Positions 1 through 5,899 of a DNA stretch of 8,660 nt are shown here, piece after piece. The DNA is from Spirochaetes bacterium RBG_16_67_19 (GTDB lineage: Bacteria; Spirochaetota; Spirochaetia; SZUA-6; DRHE01), in NCBI GenBank assembly GCA_001829505.1, contig MIBK01000233.1, forward strand, positions 1 through 8,660, in the 5' to 3' direction. The notes under the pieces were generated by a model. That model did not search any database. It had not been told where the DNA came from and was given only the letters and a program-made list of their open reading frames with translations. Each line of letters begins with the position of its first letter. Position 1 is the stretch's first letter. Both the position numbers and the translations under genes were made by a program.

Positions 1-42
1 GCTCTCGATGGGGTCGCTCTTGATGCCCAACTCCAGTTCCAT
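1..42 (-). CDS. 5' end of a divergent gene, possibly a sugar-phosphate isomerase/epimerase (partial)
   Basis: An ATG at 42-40 on the minus strand opens a frame reading MELELGIKSDPIES to the left edge, so only 14 residues are visible. A good Shine-Dalgarno (AAGGG, 52-48) lies 5 nt before the ATG, which supports a real start. A possible promoter lies further upstream (see 64-90). The opening LGIKSDP reminds me of TIM-barrel sugar isomerase/epimerase-like proteins, and the divergent ribokinase would fit a sugar-related pair. Fourteen residues are too few to assign a family, so this is a weak guess. The existence of a gene start is better supported than its function. Confidence 0.5.
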   Translation of the reverse strand, partial: MELELGIKSDPIES

Positions 43-63
43 GCCCGCCCTTCGAGAGCGAAG

Positions 64-90
64 GCTATACCGCCGGCGCGTTCTTGGCAA
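64..90 (-). promoter_or_regulatory. Putative promoter for the minus-strand gene at the left edge
   Basis: On the minus strand TTGCCA (90-85) is followed after 15 nt by TATAGC (69-64). Transcription would start near position 57, giving a leader of about 15 nt that contains the AAGGG ribosome binding site of the gene starting at 42. The 15-nt spacer is shorter than the usual 16-18. The -35 hexamer sits on top of the ribokinase -35 on the other strand. Confidence 0.35.
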
Positions 91-112
91 GCGGCCCCGT
101 GGCCGGTAGAAT
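84..112 (+). promoter_or_regulatory. Putative sigma70-type promoter of the ribokinase gene
   Basis: TTGGCA (84-89) and TAGAAT (107-112) are separated by exactly 17 nt, close to the TTGACA-17-TATAAT consensus. The expected transcription start (about 118-120) coincides with the GTG start codon of the ribokinase, so the message would be leaderless or nearly so. Found by eye; no start-site data. Confidence 0.5.
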
Positions 113-117
113 ACGCC

Positions 118-1062
118 GTGGTCAGCGACAAACCTAGGATCCTGGTGGTGGGCAGCATCAACATGGACCTGGTACTGGAAATGCAGCGGTTGCCGGACGC
201 GGGCGAATCCGTGCTGGGCAGCCGCTACGGCTACGTGCCCGGGGGCAAGGGAGCCAACCAGGCGGTGGCCGCCGCGCGGCTGGGGGCCGAAGTCACCTTC
301 GTCGGCAGGGTCGGGCGCGACGCGCACGGCGATACGCTGCGCGAGCACCTGGCCCGCGAGGCCATCCACGCCGAGCTGCTGGCCGCGGACGAGCAGGCCC
401 AGACGGGATTCGCCGCGATCCCGGTGGAACCCGGCGGTCAGAACCGCATCATCGTCTACGCCGGCGCCAACCTGACCATCCGGGCGGAGGACGTGCGGAA
501 GGCCTTCGAGCGGCCCTTCGACGCCCTGGTGGTCAACCTGGAGATTTCCCCGGATATCGTGGAGGAAGGCTGCCGGGAGGCGGGCCGGCGGGGCGTGCCG
601 GTGTTCCTGGACGCGGGCCCCGTGCGGGAGATGGATCTGCGCCGTCTGGGCGGGCTGCACGTGCTGAGCCCCAACGAGACCGAGACCCGGGCCTACAGCG
701 GGCTGCCCTGCGGAAACGACGAGGAGGCGGCCCTGGCTTCCCGCCGGCTGGCGGAGATCACCGGCTGCCGGCAGGTGGTCCTGAAGCTGGGCGAGCGGGG
801 ATGCTTCCTCTACGAGTCCTCCGCCGGCCGCGGAGAGCGCGTGCCCGGGTTCCAGGTCCAGGCCGTGGACACCACCGCGGCCGGGGACGCCTTCACCGCC
901 GGGTTGAGCACCCAGTACCTGCGCACCGGCGACCTGCGGCGCGCGGCGCGCTACGCCAACGCGGCCGGCGCGCTGGCCGTCACCCGCCTGGGGGCGCAGC
1001 CCTCCATGCCGAGACGCGGCGAGGTGGAGGCCTTCCTGCGGGAGCGCGGGGTGGAGCCCTGA
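118..1062 (+). CDS. rbsK: Ribokinase (PfkB carbohydrate kinase family)
   Basis: This 314-residue cytoplasmic sugar kinase should phosphorylate D-ribose at O5 with ATP to give ribose 5-phosphate for the pentose phosphate pathway and nucleotide synthesis. The first strand RILVVGSINMD (7-17) and the substrate loop GGKGANQA (42-49) are close to E. coli RbsK. SPNETE lies in the middle of the protein, and the C-terminal signature DTTAAGD ends in the catalytic base Asp257 with its anion hole. Length is normal for the family (about 305-315). The GTG at 118 is the only start that keeps the first beta strand intact; there is no convincing Shine-Dalgarno before it, and the promoter suggests a leaderless message. 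The gene is divergent from a partial minus-strand gene and is followed 50 nt later by an unknown gene. Another pentose or a nucleoside could be the substrate, because PfkB specificity is not certain from sequence alone. Confidence 0.88.
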   Translation: MVSDKPRILVVGSINMDLVLEMQRLPDAGESVLGSRYGYVPGGKGANQAVAAARLGAEVTFVGRVGRDAHGDTLREHLAREAIHAELLAADEQAQTGFAAIPVEPGGQNRIIVYAGANLTIRAEDVRKAFERPFDALVVNLEISPDIVEEGCREAGRRGVPVFLDAGPVREMDLRRLGGLHVLSPNETETRAYSGLPCGNDEEAALASRRLAEITGCRQVVLKLGERGCFLYESSAGRGERVPGFQVQAVDTTAAGDAFTAGLSTQYLRTGDLRRAARYANAAGALAVTRLGAQPSMPRRGEVEAFLRERGVEP

Positions 1063-1112
1063 GCGCCGCTGGACGCGCGGAGCGCGCGGAACGCTCTGGC
1101 GGGCCGGCGGCC

Positions 1113-1718
1113 GTGGAGCGCCTGCTGGCCGGGCTGCGCGGGATCGTGGCGGTGAAGGCGGTGGACCGCGGCGTCCTGGAGCGCGTGGCGGAAGAGGAGG
1201 GCCGCTACGAGAAGTCCGCCTTCCTGCCTTTGCAGAACGAAGGCGTGCGCCAGGTGCTGGCGCGGCAGGCGGCCGTGGCCCTGCTGAAGGACCGTCAGTT
1301 CCGCGAGCCTCCGGCGCCGACGGTTTATCTGGTGGAACGGCTCGGCGAGGCAGCGCCCTTGCGCGGGCAGGTCCTGGAGGCGGAGGACGCGCGCTACCAC
1401 ATCCTGGGCGAGGAAGTGCTGGCCTCCCGCCGGCCGTACGCGGAAAAGACGCTCTTTCTGGCCGAGTCCTTCGTGCTGTTCCCCGAGCGGCGGGCCAGCC
1501 CCGGCACCCCGTCCTACTTCCTGATCCCGCCGCTGGGCTTCGCCGAGCTGGAGGAGCGCCAGGAGGAGCTGGGCATCCGCCGGATCATCTCCATCAGCCC
1601 TTCCTCGCTGTCCGACGTGATCCTGCGCGAGGCCTGCGGTTTTCCGGCCGACACCGGCTGCGCCACCCTGCTGGTCGGCTTCGACTGGGACGCCGGGGCC
1701 GCTAAAGCGAGGCCTTGA
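1113..1718 (+). CDS. Conserved-looking hypothetical protein, about 201 residues
   Basis: I do not recognise a family. The frame is open from well upstream, but the part before 1062 lies inside the ribokinase gene and reads as low-complexity Arg/Gly/Ala shadow. From the GTG at 1113 the product (MERLLAGLRGIVAVKAVDRG...) looks like a real soluble protein. It has mixed helices and strands, a Glu/Arg-rich first half (LERVAEEEGRYEK, VRQVLARQAAVALLKDRQF), a central part ending in RPYAEKTLFLAESFVLFPE, then SYFLIPPLGFAELEERQEEL and IRRIISISPSSLSDVILREA, with two cysteines close together near the C-terminus (CGFPADTGC). There is no signal peptide or membrane segment. The start is weakly supported (only GGCGG-like bases upstream); GTG at 1146 is an alternative. 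It follows the ribokinase by 50 nt and is probably co-transcribed. Its last 17 bp overlap the end of the convergent aminotransferase gene. Confidence 0.65.
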   Translation: MERLLAGLRGIVAVKAVDRGVLERVAEEEGRYEKSAFLPLQNEGVRQVLARQAAVALLKDRQFREPPAPTVYLVERLGEAAPLRGQVLEAEDARYHILGEEVLASRRPYAEKTLFLAESFVLFPERRASPGTPSYFLIPPLGFAELEERQEELGIRRIISISPSSLSDVILREACGFPADTGCATLLVGFDWDAGAAKARP

Positions 1719-3096
1719 TCCGGCGGGCGGCGCGGCGGCAGGCTTCCGCCAGCCGCTCCAGGTGCTCTTCCGTGTGCGCCGTGCACAGCGAGCCCAAGCC
1801 GTGCACGACGAACACGTCCTCCAGCAGCAGCGCCATCTGCACCACCGTTTCGCTGAGCGCCACGTCGCAGACGTCCGGGTTGTGGGTGTCCTCCGGGGAG
1901 CGGAAGCGCGTCGCCTCCCGGTAGGGGAAGTGCACCATGGCCAGGGAGCTGCCCGGCACGACCCGGTTGCCGTCCCCGGTGCACGCCGCGTGCAGGCCCT
2001 CCGAAGCGAAGGCCGCCTCCACGGCGCGGCGGGTGTGCTCCCCCAGAGCGGCCAGGCGGGGGTAAATCTGCCGCGCGTGGGTCTCCAGGTGGGCCATCAT
2101 GGTCCGGGCCGCCAGCATGCCGGCGGGGTGGCCGGAGTAGGTGCCCCCGGAGAACTTCACCCCGCCGCCCCGGCCGGCCATCTTCATCAGCTCCGCCCGG
2201 CCGGCCACCGCCGCCACCGGCATGCCCCCGCCCATGGCCTTGGCGAAAGTGGCCAGGTCGGGCTGCACGCCGTAGAGCTGGCTCACTGCGCCGGGGTGGA
2301 AGCGGAAACCGCTGATCACCTCGTCGAAGATCAGCACCGTGCCGTGCCGCGTGCACAGCTCCCGGGCCAGGGCGATGTACTCCGGCTCCGCGAACAGGAA
2401 CCCGCCGGCGCCCATGAACGGCTCCACGATGAAGCAGGCCACCTCCCCGCCGTGGCGGCGGAACAGCCCTTCCAGCATTTCCGGGTCGTTGAAGCGGGTG
2501 ACCAGGACTTCCCTGGCGATGGCCTGGGGCAGGCCCTTGGTTTCCACGTGCTGGAATTGGGAATGGTTCTCGCCGTGGAAGTCCACCCCCTTCAGGGCCC
2601 AGGGCTGGGCTCCGTGCCAGCCGCCTCCTACCTTCATGATGCGGTCGCGCCCGGTGGAGGCCCGGGCCAGCAGCACCGCGTACATGGTGGCGAGCGCCCC
2701 GCTGGTGGTGAAGCGCACCCGTTCGGTGCCGGTGAGCCGGCAGAGCAGCTCGGCGGTCTCCACCTGAAGGCGGTCGGTAAATCCGGTCTGCAGCCCGCGG
2801 CCAGCGGCCAGCCCTTCCTGCAGCGCGCCGAGCAGCTCGGGAGGGTTGTGCCCCAGAAGGTTGGCGTAATGCCCCTGCCAGAAGTCCAGGATGCGGTGCC
2901 CGTCCTCGTCCGTCACGAAGGCCCCCGCGGCCTCGGCGATGCGCGGCGGGAAAGGCTCGAGGAGCCGCAGGGTGTGGCTGCCGCCGTCCACCATATGGCG
3001 CAGGGCCCGGGCCTGCAGCTCGGAGGAGCGGGGGTTGCGCCGCGCGTATTCCCCGCGCAGATCGGCGAGGAGGCGGCTGTGATCGCGGTGTTTCAT
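1702..3096 (-). CDS. Class III PLP-dependent aminotransferase, glutamate-1-semialdehyde aminomutase-like
   Basis: A 464-residue fold-type I PLP enzyme. Visible features are an N-terminal DGGSHTLRLLEPFP segment comparable to the substrate-site loop of GSA aminomutase, GGGWHGAQ (equivalent to the YHG PLP-stacking region), FIVEPFMGAGG, the PLP Asp258 in DEVISGFR, and the Schiff-base Lys286 in FAKAMGGGMP. SGGTYSGHPAGM (phosphate contact) and a C-terminal TAHTEEHLERL resembling HemL complete the set. True HemL converts glutamate-1-semialdehyde to 5-aminolevulinate, the step after HemA, and this gene sits back-to-back with the hem operon. However, the usual SGTEA motif reads SGALA here (132-136), and the protein is about 30 residues longer than typical HemL. 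I therefore call it HemL-like rather than HemL. The ATG at 3096 is preferred over a TTG at 3138, which would lie inside the promoter. No Shine-Dalgarno is visible; the leader would be only about 6 nt. Confidence 0.85.
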   Translation of the reverse strand: MKHRDHSRLLADLRGEYARRNPRSSELQARALRHMVDGGSHTLRLLEPFPPRIAEAAGAFVTDEDGHRILDFWQGHYANLLGHNPPELLGALQEGLAAGRGLQTGFTDRLQVETAELLCRLTGTERVRFTTSGALATMYAVLLARASTGRDRIMKVGGGWHGAQPWALKGVDFHGENHSQFQHVETKGLPQAIAREVLVTRFNDPEMLEGLFRRHGGEVACFIVEPFMGAGGFLFAEPEYIALARELCTRHGTVLIFDEVISGFRFHPGAVSQLYGVQPDLATFAKAMGGGMPVAAVAGRAELMKMAGRGGGVKFSGGTYSGHPAGMLAARTMMAHLETHARQIYPRLAALGEHTRRAVEAAFASEGLHAACTGDGNRVVPGSSLAMVHFPYREATRFRSPEDTHNPDVCDVALSETVVQMALLLEDVFVVHGLGSLCTAHTEEHLERLAEACRRAARRIKASL

Positions 3097-3107
3097 TGGT
3101 GTGGCTG

Positions 3108-3122
3108 CACTATAGGATAGTG
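3108..3122. promoter_or_regulatory. Inverted repeat CACTAT-AGG-ATAGTG, candidate operator of the aminotransferase gene
   Basis: A perfect inverted repeat with 6-bp arms (3108-3113 and 3117-3122) around a 3-bp centre. It covers the proposed -10 element of the minus-strand aminotransferase promoter, where a bound repressor would block RNA polymerase. Its sequence differs from the ACTGAC/GTCAGT repeat at 3194-3207, so a different regulator would be expected. A chance palindrome is possible. Confidence 0.3.
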
Positions 3123-3138
3123 AGGGAATTCTTCGCAA
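3109..3138 (-). promoter_or_regulatory. Putative promoter of the aminotransferase gene
   Basis: On the minus strand TTGCGA (3138-3133) is followed after 18 nt by TATAGT (3114-3109). The start of transcription would be near 3102, giving a leader of about 6 nt before the ATG at 3096, too short for a Shine-Dalgarno. An alternative -10, TATCCT at 3119-3114, would be too close to this -35. Confidence 0.45.
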
Positions 3139-3158
3139 GAGGAGCGGCTTTTTTCCCC

Positions 3159-3187
3159 TTGCCAGACGGCGGCGCCTGTGCTATAAA
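3159..3187 (+). promoter_or_regulatory. Promoter of the hem operon
   Basis: TTGCCA (3159-3164) and TATAAA (3182-3187) are spaced by exactly 17 nt, each differing from the sigma70 consensus at one position. This is the best promoter match in the window and lies just upstream of the first gene of the operon. Transcription should begin at about 3194, the first base of the inverted repeat that follows. Confidence 0.65.
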
Positions 3188-3193
3188 GGCAGA

Positions 3194-3207
3194 ACTGACT
3201 GGTCAGT
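3194..3207. promoter_or_regulatory. Candidate TetR-type operator ACTGACTGGTCAGT at the hem operon start site
   Basis: A perfect inverted repeat of 6-bp arms ACTGAC and GTCAGT around a TG centre. It begins 6 nt after the -10 element, so it covers the expected transcription start and ends 4 nt before the hemX-like ATG, a classic repressor position. TGAC/GTCA-type palindromes are common among TetR-family operators, and a TetR-family gene is encoded further along the same operon. No second copy of the full palindrome was seen in the window. Binding by that regulator is inference. Confidence 0.55.
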
Positions 3208-3211
3208 ATTG

Positions 3212-4036
3212 ATGGAGCCTAGCGTCTTTTTCCCCATCAGTCTCGGCATAGCGGCTCTCTACCTGGCGATCTCGTCCTTCGCCGGGGCCTTCTTCCATAC
3301 CGGACGGCGCGGTTTGTCCGTGGCCACGGATTCCCTGATCCTGGTCGCTCTGCCCGTGCATCTGGCGTACCTGGCGGTCCTGGGAATCACCGCCCGAAAG
3401 CTTCCGCTCACCTCCTTCTTCGAGGCGCTGTCGGTGGTGGCCTTTTTCGTCACCTTCCTTACCTCGCTACTGCACGTGGCCTTCAAGATCAAGGCGGCCG
3501 CGTTTTTCGCCTTTCCCCTGGTCTTCGTCGGCCAGCTGCTGGCCTCCGTCGGCTCGCGGGTCATCTATTTGGATCGGGACCTGTTCCGTTCCCCGCTTTT
3601 CGGCAGCCACACCCTCGCCACGAGCCTGGGCTACGCCGCCTTCGCCTACTCGATGATCCTGGGCCTGATGTACCTCCATCTTTTCCGCGAGCTCAAGGCC
3701 AAGGACCTGCGGCGGATGTATGACCGTCTGCCCCCGCTGGAGCTGCTGGAGCGCATGAACCGGGTCACCCTGATCGCCGGTTTCGCCTTCCTGACCGCCG
3801 GCATCCTGCTGGGCAGCCTTCTGGCGGTGAAGGTCTGGGGCCGCCTTCCGCTCACGGACCCCAAGATCCTGCTCTCCGGGGTGCTCTGGCTGCTGTACGT
3901 GGCGGGAATGCTCCTGCGCCGCCTGTTTCGCTGGAGCGGGAGACAGCTGAGCTACTTCAGCGTGTCCGGCTTCGCCGTGGTCGTGGCCTTCATGGTCACC
4001 GTCCGGCTGCTCCTGCCGACCCTGCACCGCTTCTGA
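3212..4036 (+). CDS. HemX/CcsA-family polytopic membrane protein
   Basis: A 274-residue inner-membrane protein with about eight hydrophobic segments (roughly residues 6-28, 40-60, 68-90, 95-113, 133-157, 188-208, 222-238 and 250-270). Features shared with the CcsA/CcsB cytochrome c assembly family are a His in the second segment (PVHLAYL, His50), LPLTSFFEAL, SHTLATSLGYAAF (His133), and KVWGRLPLTDPK. The last resembles a reduced form of the CcsA tryptophan-rich heme loop, with fewer tryptophans. Position as first gene before sirC-hemA-hemC matches HemX, a member of this family found in hem operons and, in Bacillus, reported to lower HemA level. A direct role in cytochrome c maturation is the alternative, given the shared fold. 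The ATG at 3212 (a TTG precedes it at 3209) has no clear Shine-Dalgarno and would follow a leader of about 18 nt made mostly of the operator palindrome. Confidence 0.8.
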   Translation: MEPSVFFPISLGIAALYLAISSFAGAFFHTGRRGLSVATDSLILVALPVHLAYLAVLGITARKLPLTSFFEALSVVAFFVTFLTSLLHVAFKIKAAAFFAFPLVFVGQLLASVGSRVIYLDRDLFRSPLFGSHTLATSLGYAAFAYSMILGLMYLHLFRELKAKDLRRMYDRLPPLELLERMNRVTLIAGFAFLTAGILLGSLLAVKVWGRLPLTDPKILLSGVLWLLYVAGMLLRRLFRWSGRQLSYFSVSGFAVVVAFMVTVRLLLPTLHRF

Positions 4037-4039
4037 GGG
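4035..4039 (+). promoter_or_regulatory. Ribosome binding site deciding the GTG start of sirC
   Basis: GAGGG overlaps the TGA stop codon of the hemX-like gene and lies 7 nt before the GTG at 4047. This supports that non-ATG start and suggests translational coupling of the two genes. Confidence 0.55.
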
Positions 4040-4046
4040 CGAGGCC

Positions 4047-4634
4047 GTGTACCCGATCTTCCTGAAACTGGACCGCGTGCCCTGCCTGGTCGTCGGGGCC
4101 GGGCAGGTTGCGGCGCGCAAGCTGGGAAGCCTGCTGGCCGCCTCGGCCCTGGTCACGGTAGTGGCCCCGGAGGCGGTGCCGGAGATCCGCCGCCTGGCCC
4201 GGGAGGGCAGGATCGCCTGGCGGGAGCGGCCATACCGCCCCGGCGAGCTGGAGGGATTCCGCCTGGTGATCGCCGCCAGCGGCAGCGGCGAGGTCAACAG
4301 GCAGGTCTTCGAGGAGGCCGCCCGCCTGGGGGTGCCAGTCAACACGGTCGACGACCCCGAGCACTGCAGCTTCTTCGTGCCGGCGGTGGTGCGCCGGGGT
4401 CCGTTGACCCTGGCCATCTCGACCTCGGGAACCGCCCCGTACCTGTCGCGGCGGCTGCGGGAGCACCTGGAAAGCCGGCTCTACCCCGGGCTGGAGGAGG
4501 ACCTGGCCGAGGTGCGGGAAGCCAGGGCGCGGATCAACGACACCGCCGCCGACGGCGCGCAGAAGAAGGTCCTCGTGGCCCGGGAACTGGAGCCGCTGGT
4601 GGAGCAGATCCTCCGCAGGCTGGAGGGACGATGA
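4047..4634 (+). CDS. sirC: Precorrin-2 dehydrogenase / sirohydrochlorin synthase (SirC/Met8/CysG N-terminal type)
   Basis: This 195-residue cytoplasmic enzyme oxidises precorrin-2 to sirohydrochlorin with NAD, and in some homologues also inserts iron to give siroheme. MYPIFLKLDRVPCLVVGAGQ opens a Rossmann fold with the nucleotide loop GAGQVA (17-22). NTVDDPEHCSFFVPA contains Asp103, equivalent to the catalytic Asp of CysG, and STSGTAP contains Ser127, at the place of the regulatory CysG serine; LSRRLREHLE follows. The length is that of stand-alone SirC rather than full CysG, because the methyltransferase is encoded separately downstream as CobA-HemD. It starts at GTG, 10 nt after the hemX-like stop, with GAGGG before it. 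Its stop overlaps the hemA start (ATGA at 4631-4634). Whether it also chelates iron cannot be read from sequence. Confidence 0.9.
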   Translation: MYPIFLKLDRVPCLVVGAGQVAARKLGSLLAASALVTVVAPEAVPEIRRLAREGRIAWRERPYRPGELEGFRLVIAASGSGEVNRQVFEEAARLGVPVNTVDDPEHCSFFVPAVVRRGPLTLAISTSGTAPYLSRRLREHLESRLYPGLEEDLAEVREARARINDTAADGAQKKVLVARELEPLVEQILRRLEGR

Positions 4635-5899
4635 TCGGCCTGGTGGGGCTCAACCACGAGAGCGCGCCCGTGGAAGTCCGCGAGCGCTTCGTTTTCGACG
4701 AGCCGGAAATCGCGCGCTTCATCCAGGAGCTGCGGCAGCAGGAGCCTTTCGACGCCGTGGTGGTGCTTTCCACCTGCAACCGCACGGAGATCTACTTCAG
4801 CTCCCCCAAGCCCTGCAGCCAGAGGGACATCGCCGCGGTCCAGCGCTTCCTTTGCTCCTTCAAGGGCGTGGGGGAGCAGCGCGAGGGGCTGTTCTACGCG
4901 GCGCAGGAGCAGCAGGCGGTGAGCCACCTGTTCCGTGTGGCCTCCGGTCTGGATTCCATGGTGCTGGGCGAGAACCAGATCCTGGGGCAGGTCAAGACGG
5001 CCTACCACATCAGCGCGTCCCGAAAGCACACGGGAGCGGTCCTGAACCGCCTGTTCCACAAGTGCTTCGAGGTCGGCAAGTCCGTGCGCTCCGAGACGGG
5101 GATCAACGAGGGGGCCTCCTCCGTGGGCTATGCCGCCGTGGAGCTGGCCGGCCGGATCTTCAGCAACCTCGAGGAGCACCCGGCGCTGCTGATCGGCGCC
5201 GGGGAGACCGGTGAGCTGGTGCTGCAGTGCCTGGCCAGGCGGGGCAGCCGCCATCTGTGCGTCGTCAACAGGACGCCCGAGCGGGCCCAGGCGCTGGCCG
5301 CGAAATACGGCGCGGAGGCGGCCGGCTTCGACCGCCTGGAGGAGCAGCTGCTGCGCTGCGACATCGTCATTGCCTCCATATCCTCCCGCGAGCCGCTGCT
5401 GGGGCGGGAGCAGCTTGCTGCGGTCATGCAGCGGCGGCGCAACCGCTGCCTGTTCCTGATCGACCTGTCGGTGCCCCGCGCCGTCGAGGAGTCCGTGAAA
5501 GGGCTGGAGGAGGTGTTCGTCTACGACGTGGACGACCTGAAGGGGGTCCTGGCCCGCAACGCGGAAAAGCGGCAGGGCGCGGTGAACCAGGTCGAGCGGA
5601 TCGTGGAGGAGCACACCCGGGAGTTTTTCGACTGGCTGTCCTCGCTGGATCTCGCCCCCACGATCACCCATCTCCGGCGCCGCTTCGATTCCATCTCGCA
5701 GGGGGAGCTGGACAGCCTGAGGAATCGCCTTCCCGAGGAGACCTTCCGGAAGGTGGAGGAGTTCGGGCGGTTTCTGCAGGGCAAGTATCTGGGACTGATC
5801 ATCAAGAACCTCAAGAGCCTCTCCAGGGAGGGAAGGCAGCTGGAGTTTATCGACATGGTCAACGACCTCTTTGAGCTGCGCGGCGGAGAGCGCCAATGA
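4631..5899 (+). CDS. hemA: Glutamyl-tRNA reductase
   Basis: This 422-residue enzyme catalyses the first committed step of the C5 pathway, reducing glutamyl-tRNA(Glu) to glutamate-1-semialdehyde with NADPH. The N-terminal catalytic domain begins GLNHESAPVEVRE and holds the nucleophile Cys49 in STCNRTE. His99 precedes FRVASGLDSMVLGENQILGQ, the most conserved stretch of the family. The NADPH domain carries GAGETG (189-194) and NRTPERA, then IDLSVPRAVE and YDVDDL. A C-terminal helical dimerisation domain follows (about residue 310 onward). Length is typical. GGAGGG (4622-4627) lies 3 nt before the ATG, and the start overlaps the sirC stop by 4 nt. It is normally the flux-controlling step, so repression of this operon would throttle all tetrapyrrole supply. 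Confidence 0.97.
   Translation: MIGLVGLNHESAPVEVRERFVFDEPEIARFIQELRQQEPFDAVVVLSTCNRTEIYFSSPKPCSQRDIAAVQRFLCSFKGVGEQREGLFYAAQEQQAVSHLFRVASGLDSMVLGENQILGQVKTAYHISASRKHTGAVLNRLFHKCFEVGKSVRSETGINEGASSVGYAAVELAGRIFSNLEEHPALLIGAGETGELVLQCLARRGSRHLCVVNRTPERAQALAAKYGAEAAGFDRLEEQLLRCDIVIASISSREPLLGREQLAAVMQRRRNRCLFLIDLSVPRAVEESVKGLEEVFVYDVDDLKGVLARNAEKRQGAVNQVERIVEEHTREFFDWLSSLDLAPTITHLRRRFDSISQGELDSLRNRLPEETFRKVEEFGRFLQGKYLGLIIKNLKSLSREGRQLEFIDMVNDLFELRGGERQ

Noticed and set aside
801..1112. Upstream extension of the unknown 1113-1718 frame into the ribokinase gene
   Set aside because: The extension overlaps the ribokinase, including its catalytic motif, and reads as Arg/Gly/Ala low-complexity; protein-like sequence begins only near 1113.
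1290..1300. Isolated GTCAGT half-site inside the unknown gene
   Set aside because: No matching ACTGAC arm nearby; a single 6-mer is expected by chance.
1695..1725. Search for a bidirectional terminator between the convergent genes
   Set aside because: The coding regions overlap by 17 bp and I see no GC-rich stem followed by a T-run on either strand.
1762..3120. Plus-strand open frame of 452 codons opposite the aminotransferase
   Set aside because: His/Gly/Ala/Val-rich antisense shadow of a well-supported enzyme gene.
3135..3162. Imperfect hairpin (GCAAG...CTTGC with a run of T inside) resembling a terminator
   Set aside because: The T-run is in the loop, not after the stem, and the arms are the two divergent -35 hexamers (both containing TTGC), which explains the symmetry.
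4481..5896. Long open frame on the minus strand opposite hemA (471 codons)
   Set aside because: It is the mirror of hemA in GC-rich DNA; the translation is Leu/Gln/His/Arg-rich with no recognisable domain, whereas hemA is unmistakable on the other strand.
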